NCBI GenBank assembly: GCA_016110215.1
Contig: JADWQD010000002.1
Location: forward strand, 1 to 64,000
Reading direction: 5' to 3'
Source: Capronia americana
Lineage: Eukaryota; Ascomycota; Eurotiomycetes; Chaetothyriales; Herpotrichiellaceae
DNA length: 64,000 nt
Part shown: positions 46,414 through 58,436 of the stretch, in pieces
How positions within the stretch are numbered: the first letter of the stretch is position 1
Layout of the letters: every line of letters begins with the position of its first letter
Notes under the pieces: generated by a model
Told to the model about the DNA's origin: nothing
Database searches by the model: none
Seen by the model: only the letters and a program-made list of their open reading frames with translations
Made by a program: the position numbers and the translations under genes

Positions 46414-47689
46414 CTGGATGATAAGAACGCCTTGTGTTAGCCTGACACAACCAAGAATGGGTGCTTAGATGGAACCGACCAACCTTTGCCTGGAATGTAT
46501 GCTGAGACTGGTGTTGCAGATGAGGTCCGACGCGAAGTGATATGTATGTTGTGGTTGGGCGTGGGACACGTCGAGGTCGGGCTGTGCTGTACGAGGTATT
46601 GTGCTGAGAACGCTAGTGAGTAACCTAGCACCGCCCGGGCTGTTAGTCCGGATGCTGTAGGATAGGGGATACCACCCAGATCCGAGGAATGTTGCCAGCT
46701 CACCGTTTCGGAAGGAGATTGTGTTTAGAGGATGGTATGTAGTTGCACAAAGCAGAAGGGAGCGAATAGAGAGGATTTTTTGAGGCGCAGCTCAAAATGT
46801 CTCGACCAAACAAGAGGCCACTTCACTTTTCTCACGCCAGGCATGAGGGGCAGGTGACAAGAACTTCACTTGCTGGTTACGGTCAGGCTACGCCGGCCCA
46901 GAACCGCCTCAGTCATTTCCTATGGCCGCAATTCACTGCAATCTACACTCCAGTTATGAGCTTATGCTCAAGGAATAACACGGCCTGTAAAGTGGTGAAG
47001 GGGGAGATTTCTGCTCGCCTGATCTCGCCCGGTCTAGCGCAGGGATTTTGCAGAGGTGACACGCAACCGCGATAACAGATCGGAATAGTTGCTGTTCGCG
47101 CTGCGCAAGTTTTCTCTTTGATAAGGTCGAGGCTGAGCCTAGCAGCAAAGATCGACCTTCGACGACCATCCCTGCCGCTCAAACCGTCTCCCCACTTAGC
47201 TGCATGATGCCCGTTCTTCGTGGTTTCTAGGCTCCATGGTTGGAGCTGGGGTAGGCTCGGGATTTACGCCTACTGGTTAGAGTTCTCTCATGCTCTCAGT
47301 GCCAGTATGCCCTCGCTTGCGCATCAGAGGAAGAAGGCATGATGTCCTATGAGATGGCTACATCCCCGCTCCCTGTGGCACCAAGGTCCTAGCCTTCCCC
47401 GGTCTCGCCGCGGACTGAGAACAGAGCTTAAACCGGAGCACCTCTCCGAGGACACGAGGACATTTTCCACTCATGGCGTTGGGTTTGTGATCCTTTAAGC
47501 TACTGGTGCAACTACCGCGGTCGCAAAATGAGGAAACGAGCCCGCCCGGCGGTATCGATTCCTGATCCATTCATTTGCATATCGACTTGCGCCTCGACCT
47601 TAGGCCTCTGCGTTATTGAAACCACGGCTGCATATCCTGAGAGACTGCTCCTCATTGTGCAATACCTGCGCCACATTTCGGCATCACCA
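46414..47689. other. Leader of the 74-residue gene and intergenic DNA
   Basis: The part next to 46413 is probably a 70-nt leader intron and upstream non-coding exon of the small gene. The remaining 1 kb has no supported gene. Confidence 0.45.
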
Positions 47690-48770
47690 TCATGACACCT
47701 TTGTGATAACGATTGCACGGCATTCAACAGACTCGCGCTTGGCTGCCCCCTTGGGAGCATTTGGGTTGTCAAAGGACACATGGGGACAGACTGCGCCTTC
47801 CGTTAGCCCTGCAAAGCTCAACATTAGAGATAGACGTGTGACTTACATCGCGCGCCGCCTTCTTTCCGGTCGGTATCGAATGCTAAGAAGATGGCCATCT
47901 CCTCATTCCGCTGTTTATCAATCCAATACCTTCTAGGGCTTAGCTGGTATTCTTGTTGGCAGTGTATAACTCACCATTGCTGATTCGGATTGTGCTGAAG
48001 GTAGTAGACTTCTCCAACTCGATCTGGGAGGATCCTATCGGTCGGCATGAGATCGTCCGCGTCAACTGTCCGTGAGTCACAGAATGCGAGTGGCCTGTCC
48101 TCCAAAACTTTATTCAGGGGGCGCCAGGTGCTTCCGACTATCAGTACCGAAGAAGTTGTCACGCAGTCAGGTGCGGCAACTCACTTCAAGATTCGAATAC
48201 GGTATCCTGGTTGCAGGTAGGTGCTGCGCTCTGCTTGCGGAAGGTGACGCTTGACGATACTAGGGGCTGAATGGAAGGTGACGTCTGGAGTTAGTTAGCT
48301 TCGTCAGTCCCCATTCTCGCGCAGAGTCAATGATTGTCCCTACCGTTGTGGGCACCTCTCGCTGGACCTTCAACGAGCAAGGGATCGTAGACATCAAATT
48401 CAGAGCGATTGAAGGCGTCGTTCTTTCTCAATCGGATGTCATAAACCATTACCCTCTCCGCGTTGAAGCGCTTCTTCAGGAGTTGTTCGGTTTCAGCCCG
48501 ATATCCCTCAGTATCTGCGGCCGTTTCGAATTGCTTGTACCGGGACGGGTATTCGTGAAATTCGAAGCCACAATCATCGAAGCTGAGTTCAGGATGCTGA
48601 CGCACGTCTTGGATCAGGATTCCGGAATGGTGCTCATACTCCAGATTATCCAGCTTCACGACATCTGGGTCGAGGCCTTCATCTTTGCCGGGTAGATAGA
48701 GGTATGGTTTCTCTGTTTCGTACAGTGGCAGTCTGGCCAGAAACTCGAGAGTTGAATGTACGTCCGGCAT
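47690..48770 (-). CDS. CmcJ/AsaB/GA4-desaturase-like oxidoreductase, five exons
   Basis: Minus-strand exons 48344-48770, 48185-48284, 47975-48130, 47847-47929 and 47690-47790 sum to 867 nt (288 residues). Phases match at each of four introns (59, 54, 45 and 56 nt). The layout fits the fungal CmcJ/AsaB family: a KPYLYLPGKDEG start region, then LIQDVRQHPELSFDDCGF, GPARGAHNDVTF, ILNTWRPLNKVLEDRPLAFC, QWYWIDKQRNEEMAIFLAFD, and RESVECRAIVIT at the end. Family members include hydroxylases or desaturases of secondary metabolism, and the H-x-D-like AHND and the RESVE segment match conserved positions. No other biosynthetic gene lies beside it. Two introns end in AAG (before TWRPL and before YWIDK), which is less common but needed for the frame. 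Substrate unknown. Confidence 0.78.
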
Positions 48771-49512
48771 CGCTCAAGCCAAGGTCGGACTAAGGTCAAG
48801 ATCCTAAAGGATGGAGTTGGGCCTGAGAGAATCAGCCGCCGTGGACTTTGGTGGCAAGAGCTTGCACGGGTTCAGCCTGGATATTAAATGAGGTTTCAGG
48901 TGAGAGGAAGCAACGTCCTGTTAGGGAGTATTAGGGTTAACAATAGTTAGCAGTAACGTGATAGAAGCGTGAACTGTAATGCACATCGTACTTGTGACAT
49001 CTTCACTGTGGCAGTGCGCATGCAAATAGCGCAATGCGGCCGCAGGAAAAGATTCAACATGAGTGGGTGAGAAGGTATCTTTGAAGTCGATTGTGAAGAA
49101 CGAGATGTTTGGCTGCCGCCGGATGATCACCGCTCAGGGACCCCTCGCCTCACGTGCACCCGAAGCCGGAACACGGTACAACGTCATTCCGCTTTCTACC
49201 TGCGTCGCTCAATATTCTTCAACAACCTCAAAGGAGGAAGATTTACTGTTACCGTCTGATTAGATAGGGTTATCTTCCACCCTTCTTTGCATACAACCTA
49301 TGAGACATAACTCCTACTCATAGCTCGCACCAAACGTTGATCGTACACAGTCTTAAATCTACCACGAATTAATCCCACGACTCTTGGACCCAAAGAACCC
49401 ACCAGAAAGACAACAGACCGGGTATCATTTGCTATGCCCTTCGAGCAGTCCCTTTCAACTTCTGCTCGAGACGCCAACTCCTCAACAAATTTGCGGCGCT
49501 GTATGTCCCTTG
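48771..49512. other. Intergenic, no gene seen
   Basis: The promoter side of the CmcJ-like gene and the 3' flank of the next minus-strand gene. A long minus-strand frame reaching down to 49298 overlaps the next gene out of frame and looks like a shadow. Confidence 0.5.
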
Positions 49513-51089
49513 TTAAGTTGGTGACCAGATTTGAAACACAAGCTGCAACATCTGGAAAATCAGGGTCAGCACAGTGATGATTAGTACAGCCCAGAGCGCA
49601 AACCAAGCCAGAAGATTGCGGCGGTCCCTCCACAGTCTTCGGAAGGAATGAGGATTGCGACCCATGCTCAGCTTTTGTAGCTGGATGAGCTTCTTCGCCA
49701 GAAATGGGAATTCGGCAATTTGCACATAATTTTCTGCTGGCTCGGCATGAAGCTCCGCATATAGCAGCTTCACGTCCTGATTGTGCTTGGTCGCTGTGCA
49801 TAATGTTTTCAGGAGAGGGTCACACTCTCCTCCAAGCTCAGCAATTCTTCGTTTGATGCTTTTCCTTGACGCGGAGTTCCGTGCGAAGATCAGTTGGTAC
49901 GAAAGCAGAACTTCCGCAAGGTACCCGTCAAACTCTACTCCTTGCAGCATACCAAGTGGTTGGCTTGATGTATGCTCCCGCTGTTGCTGTAGAAAGACAT
50001 CAGAGAGGAGTGTCTGTGGGTCTTCACGGCAAAGCAACAAGCAGATCGATGGATGCTTGAAGACATAAAGCTTTTTCTCTTGCTGATTGTACTCCAGGTG
50101 TTGGCCCAAAGTTGCCGTCCACTGGAGAGTCACACCCACAATATCCTTCAGACTGTGCCACGAGAGATACGCTGCTGTAACGCACGCAGACTCAACATCT
50201 CGGCTTCCAAGTGTGTCGTCATGGATGGAGAGACCTGGGCTGGGGAATAGTTTACCAAACCTGCCTGCAACACGATGAAGAGGCTGATTTTGCCAAGCCC
50301 GGATAGGCAGGTTGGTATTGCGAATTATCGGATCGGGACGAATGCCAGCTCGCCGTCGGGGTGGGAGTTGTCCTGTCAGCCGAAATGATGGGCTGGACAC
50401 GTCCGCCAATGGGTCCCAAAGGCCAGTCAGCCACCCAGTCACCTGGAAAGCTAGGTGAGTAGGCAGGTCTCCATGAGCGTCACGCAACAGAGACACGGTA
50501 CCCGCGTCCTTGTTCCCACCCTCGACAGTGACACTCTTCAGCCGATCCGCAACATCAGCCAGTGTTATCTCCCCATAACCGAACAGACTCCCAGCAATCT
50601 CTCCAAATACGTCGCGTACTTCAGTCATCGCGAAAAGATCATCGTGCTTCTGACCTTGCTTCACCCCTGCAAGAGTCGCAAGTATCAAACTATCCCAGAG
50701 AGGGACGAGTTTCCGTTGTAGGTGCTTGAGGTACCACAACCATGATTTCTGCCGCAGCCCATCTAGTTCGTCCCTTCCAGTCACGGCTAGACGGAATCTC
50801 TGCGTGACAGTCTCGAATTTGATGGTGGCTCTTTGTTGCCTTGCTGCTGCATGATGGTCAGATTACATTTTGCGTCCGGAGCCATTGGTATGCACATACC
50901 TTCAAGTTCAGTCTCCATAGATCCCTTCTCAGCCCCTGTGGATGTCCCTATCCTGGAAAGCACTGCCGCTCTCCATGATTTGGTCTTTGAGAGCGGTCTC
51001 GGCTGAAAGGCGGACACCGGGAGTGTGGAAACGGTACTGCGACTGCTTCTGCTGTTGACCTCCTCCATCTCCGTGACCGAGACGTGCAT
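49513..51089 (-). CDS. Uncharacterised protein with C-terminal membrane anchor
   Basis: Minus-strand exons 50900-51089 and 49513-50846 encode 507 residues. The 53-nt intron has a GTATGT donor. Its acceptor is a CAGCAG (NAGNAG) doublet, so one alanine may be optional (ELE|A(A)RQQ). The start is MHVSVTEMEEVNSRSS. The N-terminal 60 residues are Ser-rich. A helical middle region (RATIKFETVTQRFRLAV, then WLWYLKHLQRKLVPLWDSLI) runs to a C-terminal hydrophobic segment, LAWFALWAVLIITVLTLIFQ, just before the end. This suggests a tail-anchored or single-span membrane protein facing the cytosol. I have seen this general layout in fungal orphan proteins, but I cannot name a family or function. Confidence 0.7.
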
Positions 51090-54000
51090 ATCGAGTTTGC
51101 CACTGCGGACAAGTTCGGATCCAAGGCTGTGCTGGAATTCTGTACCACTTGGAGGAGAAATTCCGGGTCGTATGAGCTGTTTAATACCTTACTATCATGA
51201 CTTGTAGAGCCGCATGATGCCTACAGCTTTAGCCTGGGCGTCTCAGCGCCTGATTCGTAGGACTCGCCCTGTCTACAGTGGCAGAGTGCATGCTTGAACA
51301 TGAGCAAGGTAACCCGGTGCCCCAGCCCAGACGCAGGCGATAAGGCCTGCGCCTGTAGAGCTTGCTTTTGCGAGAGACCGACGCACTAACCGCCCCTTCA
51401 GCTGCAAGGCAACCGCCTCCCACCTCTCCAACTTCTCCCGGCACACGCTCATTAGTTCATCTGCCTCGTGCCAGCGCATCACTTTCAAACACCGCCGCAA
51501 TGCGCCCCCCGCCCAATTACTATAGAGGACTCGGCCCTTGAGTCGGATTCTTCGATTCTTGGAACAGTTTTAACCGGATCGCGCGGTCCATGACTGCCTA
51601 GCTTACCTTCCGCCGACTTCTATGTGTCATTCTTCCTCCCTTCTTCCTGGATGTCTATACACCATGTCGAATGCCATCAATTCGAGCAGTTCTCGAGTTT
51701 GGGTCGTCATGGTTGTTAGCCGCTGCTGCATTCATGCACTGATGAAAGCAGCGCAAAAAAGTTATGAATCGATCAGGCTGGATGCCAGCCAAATTGGTAT
51801 CTGTTAGAGTCGGTGTGAAACGCCCGGCCAACGTGACTGCTGGACCTCGGAGGGAATGCACTTACTGGGGCGTCGCGGGCGCCATATTCGCCCCCGAGCG
51901 GGGTGCAGTCGGGCCAGTATTCATTCGAGTTGAAGGACGACGACCCTGACTGAAGTCATGACAGCTCTTCAAGGGCCAGTGATGATGGTGGAAATCAAAC
52001 TTTGCATAGCATCACCATGCAGATCAGATCGAGCTTTCTTCAGTTACCTAGGGCCTCTCACATCAAACCCGCGACACAGATACTCGAAGAATGGCATTCG
52101 ATGGCAAATCCAGATTTAACGGCCTAGTATGCAGAGAGCTTCATGGCAAGTCTTATGTACCTTCCCCGGCGCCAAAGACGTACTTGTGGGAATTGACCGA
52201 CTTAATTAGAAAGCCGAGCACCAAAGGTCTAAGTCCTAAAATCTTCCAATGGCTCAAGAAGCGATGCTAGTTACTGGCATTACAAAACCCTCTGTTTGGT
52301 GCTCCTTGCAACATGTGAGCTGCGCTTGTTACCTTCCCCGGTGAGATGACTGCTGCCCAGTGAACGGAAGATGTGGCCAGTCTGAAAAGAGCAGTTTGCC
52401 GTTTCCATTCGGAGGGACTGCAAGCAAAAGCATCAGCTTTAAAATCGCTGCTCCGCTGGAGCTGACCCGTTCTCACACTTCGATTACACTTGCAAAGCAT
52501 TGATATGTTCCTGTTCAAGTCAGACTTCCACCATCGTTTCCCCCAGTGCGCCTTATGAATTCTCAGTGCGGATTGTGATCGAATCTGGGCCGTTGGTGTA
52601 GCAGGTTAGAGAGATAGCTAACTAGAAAGATATCACATGGTCCGAGAATTACCAGCCCTTGCCTGCATGTTGATTATTTGAAATCAGGTCGCAGTCACAA
52701 CATCTGCTTGCCTCTTCTTCCCTGATTCGGGTATCAATGCTGCACCCTCTGGGCCGATGCTGGCGATACGCAAGCACCAAGCGCCGAGGCGCTGACAACG
52801 AAATGTTTCTGGCTCCCTCGGAGACCGGGTCATATAGGACGCAGAAGGACGTATCGCAGATATGTGCAATATGAACAGGCTAGATGACTGACGGAAGGCT
52901 GCCCTGCGTCGTTGTCAGTTTTGCCACCGCGACGATGTCTCGCAAATGAACCTCCAGTGGCGATAGCGCTTTGATAGCCTCAACTTCACCTCGAGCCCAA
53001 ACCTCAACAAATCTTGAGAAGATCGGATCGATCCGCAGACTGCTACGATTCCAATTTGCCGACTTCTCGACCTCGAGTAACGACCAACCATCAAGTCCCA
53101 ACTCGACTATCCCATCGATTCTTTTGACGATGAGTGCCTAAATGGTATAATATCAGGCGATGACCCAGAATGGCATGCTTGTACCTCAACCGTCGACCAT
53201 CACGCGCCAAATGTATTGAGCTTACCTAGATAAGAATGCGAGGGATTTCCAGTCGTGTAGGTCTTCCCCAGTTCTAAGAGAAGCTGTTGACGTCGCCTTA
53301 CCTCCACCTCGACTTGCCTTCACTTCTTCCGCGACCACCTTCATCCAATTTTCCACCCTTCGTCTCGAGGTAACCGGTAGAATCGGACTTAAGCCTCACT
53401 TTTGCTTCACTTTCAGCTGGGCTTAAGATCAACACTTCTCTCTATTTCGAACACTTCACCTGGGGTTTGAGTCGCTCTCACGTCATCGCCCCCGCCACCT
53501 ACCGGAGTCTCCGAGTCTCCATTAGCTTCTACCACAGCTGAATCATACCCTGCTGGGGTTGGCAGAAACCAACACCCAGCAAGGTGACCTTCCTGTAGTT
53601 CAGTATCCGACTGTGGTGTCACTTCGAATTCTCTTCCCGGAGTGTGCAGTCATGCGACGGGAGGACCGAAGCCGGGTTCGTTGAGGGTTACAATGCCGAA
53701 TCCTTAGCTTCAACAATCGAATTCCGCGTGTTCTGTCCCGTGAATCCGAACCCACGAGTGTTTTGTGTCGTCGCATGCTGGCCAATAAACCACATTCGAG
53801 GCTACTCCAACGTGTCTCAGGCACCTGACGCCAGTAACACTCTCGTGGCCGGAGGATCCAATCTCGCACGTATATGAGAAGCCGTGTACAATCAACAAAC
53901 CGGGAGCATGCGCCTTCTCATTTTATTCCATTCATCAAGAAGTTTGATGGGCGCACGGTCGTGTGTGTGGAGAATGAAACAAGCAGAAGAATGCGAAGAG

Positions 54001-54757
54001 GGTCGTCCTCGAGAGCGGCTCAGTTTTGTCGGTCCTACGATAGACAAGACGCATGCAAGCCGGAGCGGAAAAAATCTTTTAAGTCGCAAAATTTGGAGGT
54101 CAGACGGTTTGTTTATCTGAAGCAATATATAGTGAATTGGTGGATGGCCGAAGCGTTTCTCTAAAATGACGCGTCACGAAACTGGGGAAATGCCAATCCT
54201 CGCCTGTGAGATGCCCTTACCCCACGATCGTTGGGGCTGGGCGGCTGCGTCGCCTAAGCTGAATTACGTAGTAGTATTACAATTACTAAACTAATGCAAG
54301 TCTTAAGCAGCGAGCACTTAGTACAAATTTACCAACCTACCTGGGTCACCCCAATGGGATGGATGGTACTCTTCAGTTGTACAAGAGGTTAGTTTGTGTT
54401 GACACTGTAAAGCGGCGTGGGCCCACATGGCGCGTTTCAATAGACGACTTCACGGATAGACGACAGGACAATGTACCTCGTCCGTAGTACACCGACGGGT
54501 CTTCCCGCGCCTCCTTTGGAACTTCCGCTCAGCACGAAATAGGCGCGTTGAATTAAGGGACTTGTGAGACAGACGAGTTTGGTTTTTGTCAGTATTGTCG
54601 CTTCTTTCTTTGATAGGGCTCTAGTCGATCTCGCCTTGGTCATTGTGTTTTGCACTTGGCTGTCGACCGAAGTTGGAACAAAAGGGCCACAATCTGTCGT
54701 GCCACTGACGATGGGCTTAGGGACAAAACCACAGGCGGTTGACTTAAACTGCCCAGC
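51090..54757. other. Long gene-poor stretch, 3.7 kb, with a possible decayed gene
   Basis: Most of this region shows only short frames. Between 53107 and about 53640 on the minus strand there are segments with coding-like composition, for instance a frame with VTSRRRVENWMKVVAEEVK at 53226-53395 followed by a well-formed 88-nt intron. They do not join into a full gene with a start. A separate open stretch (52880-53137) is read in a different phase. Treated as unresolved. Confidence 0.4.
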
Positions 54758-57322
54758 ATGGAGAACGGTACCCAAAATCACCCCAGCACTTCCCAGAGGC
54801 ATAGGCTATTCACTCAAAACCTAGTCGGGCACTTCACGTGGGAATTAGAGCGGGCAAAGAGTCGACAGCCTCTCTTCTTACAGAGGAATATTTTGCGCGT
54901 CCTAGAGCACCACAAGGGACGACTAAAAGACCCCACTTCTAGGATTTCACGGCCTTTATCTGTTGCAAATTCACACCATGCCGGCGATGCCCCGGCAAGC
55001 ACTACTCCGAGAGGCAGTGGATTAATTGGGGTGGTGAATACCGACTCAACAAACGAGGAGCTCCCTTCGGCGCAGCTGCTCACCGCCTGGAGTCAGGCTT
55101 CGGCGACGAGAATGTCCATGGCGACGACCCAGCCCCCGCCTCGGTCAAGAGATACGGAGGCAGCGACCAACATACGCCGAAGTAACAGGTTCAGAGAACT
55201 TGTGGAAAGAATCCCCCGGCAAGCCGGCGGTGAGCTGGTACTTGATTTGAGTAGCATTCAGAAAATGCTCAATTTCACGACGAATTCTCTCGATGACTAT
55301 GAGAGACCTGCCAAACGGCAAAAACGCGACAAAGTCAGGTGTCGATGTCACTTGACAATATGGGACAACCGAGAAGGGCCTACCGCGGTGCCGCTCACCT
55401 CAAAGACATCCGACTGCCGTGTGACTGGAGCAGAGAATGGCGCCCGCGGCCACTTCGTGGACATCGAACTCGACAAGCCTTTTATTGTCAGCGCAGAAGA
55501 AATCCTTGTCCCTGTCACCACGAACAACACGACGGCCCTGGAGATAATTGACAAGTACTTTCTGGAGTTCAAAATCATCCCATGTAAAAATGACAGCCTC
55601 TGGCCACCGATGCCCATTTTGGGTAAAAGCGATGGCGACTATTTTGGTCACGATATCAAGCAGAGTGGGTCTGACGGGCTGCAAGGTGCCATTGTCGCTC
55701 GGTATACACGCCTACCAACGCCCCCAGACAAGAATTTTCCGCTCAGCGTTTTCTTCTTACACGAGAGAAAAACATATAGGACGAAATACGGCCTACAAGT
55801 GAGATCAGAGTGGCGACAAACTGGCTCTGGACGCGTTGCACAGCAGAGTAAAGGACTGGATCTTGATTCTTTCCTGCCAGACCAGCCAAATGGGATTCAT
55901 AGGCGCGAAATGTCAAAACAACAGTTACCCGAACCTCGGATGACAATTTTGGGGGAGGGAAGGCTTCCTCCCAATCCAGATCCAGAAAACCAGCCTGAAG
56001 TGTGCTACAGTTTCCCTGGTGGGATGGTCAGGAGGGCAGAAGTGGCGGAAGAATTTCGAACTGCCACGATCAAGGGCTACCGATGCCCAATATGCACGGG
56101 GAGACCGTTTCGCGAGTTGGAAGAGTTACGATTCCACCTCACGACGATGCACACGAAGTACACCTTTTCAGTGAAACCGGGCTTAGACCGAGCCACAAAC
56201 AGACCGTCTCAGGTCCACATCAAGGTGGACCAGCCTAAGCGGCCCATTGTCAGGGAGGAGGAGGATGGAGAGATGCTGTGGGTAGCGCCAACCTCACCAT
56301 TCGACCTTCAAGCCTTCTTATCCGGAGACCACAGCTGGATAGGAGGACGTGGCCCAATCAAGCTCCAACCCTCCAGCAGACCGACCACAGGGTACCCGTT
56401 GGCGAAAGATGTCCCTGATTTCCGCCGTGCCCGCCGCAGGAAGATCAGACCCATCACCCTTGAAGCACGAGGAAAAAGCCAGCCCCAATGCATGTACACG
56501 TCAGTTTCCAATCGACCCGTCTCGCCTAACGAAGGACCGCGCTCTGAGACAGACGACGAGATCGACAACGAGTGGCTAATCGCCATGCAGATGGAACGTT
56601 TGGATCTGATCGCGCAGAGGGAGGACTGGTCTCCGTACGAACGCGAGCTGGCCAAGCGCTGGGACCGCCACCGTATGGAAGAGCAACTAGAGCATCCAAC
56701 ATACATTTCCAACTCGCTCGTTAGGTTTGTGAGGAAACATAAGCAGTGGTTGAGGAATTCCGGAGTCGATGAGCTCCTATCATGCTTCTTTGAGTTCCTG
56801 GCGAATCTGAAGGAGCGCCAAGTGATCGACGACGATGTGGTCGCGGACGTCAACGAGTTGATCTTTGCGGATGAGGAGAGGCCGCGTTCTACGACCAGCG
56901 CAGGAACTACCCCATTGGCGACCTCTGGGCATGGGACTCCGGTGCCCCCTCCTACGACGGTAATTCCGCGAGACTACGTGCCAGCACAGGGACAGGCACA
57001 GCATCCCCTGCCAGAGCTGGTATGCCCGTTCTGCAACAAACTCGCCAAATTCAAACCTAAGCGCACCCCGGTCACCTTCTGTCAAGACCCCGGGTGCGCA
57101 ACAGCCACTCAGAGATATCACTTACGGTGCATACTCCGGTCTTCTACCTCGTCAAAAGGAAAGGAGAAGGCCACAGCTCCTAACGCCGAGGACGAAACGA
57201 TCAGGTTCAAATTGAAGTTTTGGTTATGTAAGAATTGTACGGCGAGGCGGAAGGATCGGGCCACAGTAGAGGCAGAGGCAGAGGCAGGGGCGCCGAGGGG
57301 CGTTATGAGGACTATTTCATGA
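54758..57322 (+). CDS. suz12: SUZ12-like PRC2 subunit with VEFS box and PHD-like finger
   Basis: A single exon of 854 residues from ATG 54758. SUZ12 is a core subunit of Polycomb repressive complex 2, which places H3K27 methylation in facultative heterochromatin. A C2H2 zinc finger (YRCPICTGRPFRELEELRFH then H) is at about 440-465. A VEFS-box-like region follows at about 599-704, beginning DEIDNEWLIAMQMERLD, with an aromatic/helical core SPYERELAKRWDRH and FVRKHKQWL. The extreme C-terminus adds a C4HC3 cysteine pattern (CPFC, CQDPGC, YHLRC, CKNC; about 754-827) like a PHD finger. The N-terminal region has a FLQRNILRVLEHHKGRL helix like the SUZ12 neck region, and a basic stretch KRQKRDK. Low sequence conservation is normal for this subunit. 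Assignment rests on ordered ZnF plus VEFS. Confidence 0.78.
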   Translation: MENGTQNHPSTSQRHRLFTQNLVGHFTWELERAKSRQPLFLQRNILRVLEHHKGRLKDPTSRISRPLSVANSHHAGDAPASTTPRGSGLIGVVNTDSTNEELPSAQLLTAWSQASATRMSMATTQPPPRSRDTEAATNIRRSNRFRELVERIPRQAGGELVLDLSSIQKMLNFTTNSLDDYERPAKRQKRDKVRCRCHLTIWDNREGPTAVPLTSKTSDCRVTGAENGARGHFVDIELDKPFIVSAEEILVPVTTNNTTALEIIDKYFLEFKIIPCKNDSLWPPMPILGKSDGDYFGHDIKQSGSDGLQGAIVARYTRLPTPPDKNFPLSVFFLHERKTYRTKYGLQVRSEWRQTGSGRVAQQSKGLDLDSFLPDQPNGIHRREMSKQQLPEPRMTILGEGRLPPNPDPENQPEVCYSFPGGMVRRAEVAEEFRTATIKGYRCPICTGRPFRELEELRFHLTTMHTKYTFSVKPGLDRATNRPSQVHIKVDQPKRPIVREEEDGEMLWVAPTSPFDLQAFLSGDHSWIGGRGPIKLQPSSRPTTGYPLAKDVPDFRRARRRKIRPITLEARGKSQPQCMYTSVSNRPVSPNEGPRSETDDEIDNEWLIAMQMERLDLIAQREDWSPYERELAKRWDRHRMEEQLEHPTYISNSLVRFVRKHKQWLRNSGVDELLSCFFEFLANLKERQVIDDDVVADVNELIFADEERPRSTTSAGTTPLATSGHGTPVPPPTTVIPRDYVPAQGQAQHPLPELVCPFCNKLAKFKPKRTPVTFCQDPGCATATQRYHLRCILRSSTSSKGKEKATAPNAEDETIRFKLKFWLCKNCTARRKDRATVEAEAEAGAPRGVMRTIS

Positions 57323-58436
57323 AAGCCGACCATCGGGAACGGAAGGCGGGAAGAGTTTCAAGTGACTGGCGGCATTTCGAGGCAGAAGAGCGTGCTTTGG
57401 ATGCCACCCCTCCACCGAAGAGAACGCAATAGCAGTAGACCTACTTGACGACTCAGGCAGCGCACAAAGGCAAGATCACATTGGAGATTTGCAAACATGG
57501 CAGCGCGGTATTGGCCCTGCGTGCCGCATGAACAGAAAGTCGACTGAGGCTTCGGGGACATACAGAGATAGCTGGATGAATGAACGAACGAATGACTGAA
57601 TGACATTGGAGTGAGGCCCGCCGGGCTTTGAAGCAAGGCATAGTCATGGGCAGGTCGAGCCAAGTTTCCACGACGACGCACTGTAGTTTGAATTGTCAAT
57701 AGCATGGGACGATCGGCTTCTGGCCTTTACACGCGATTTGTGTGCGGTAAACGGAAAGGCTTCGTGCTCGTGTTCCAGAGCTGGAGCTTCATCCCATTCC
57801 AAGCCAGGTCGCGGGATTTTTGCCGGCAAGAGGGATTTGATTCTGGGCCACAGAGATTCGGTTCTGTATGGTTGAGCCACATCGCATCGCCAATCACCAC
57901 CCTCGCACGTACTACTCGCGGGCGTGAGTCCCGGTCGAGAAAAAGGTCAAGGACCAATGCAGCAGATCCGCCATTGATAGAGTGAGAGAGAGTGGGAGTC
58001 GTAGGAAGGGAGAAACCAGTCGGTATGAACTGTCAACTGTTTCTTTGGATTGCTTCGGCTCTCTTCGATCTTGCGATGTGGCATATCTAGAGTCGCTTTC
58101 GAGGGTATCTCAGTCCATGCAGGCGAGCAATATCTTGTGTCCTTTCCCTAAGACGCAGGTTGCTATGACTCCGAGACGCCTTTTCTTTTTTGATCCCTTG
58201 ATACACAATGCTTCCCGAAATGATGTGGTACAAGTTGCGCCTTGGTTGAGGTAATGGAGGGCGGTCGCGACGGTGGTTGTGCTGGGACCAAATCCGCGAG
58301 CGATGGATGAGGTATCCAGAACTCGAATACCAACAGTCCAGATGTAGTGTCATGGCCACTCAGCGCCCAACCGCACACACTCCTTTATTCTATGCTTTTT
58401 CCCGGTAGAATGCGCAGGCTCCGTGCGGCCGATTGT
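57323..58436. other. Convergent 3' regions, no gene seen
   Basis: About 1.1 kb between the ends of suz12 and chz1. Short frames on both strands show no family resemblance. Confidence 0.5.

Noticed and set aside
49298..49801. 167-codon minus-strand open frame overlapping the end of the membrane-anchored gene
   Set aside because: Out of frame with the longer, better supported coding region and without a family match.
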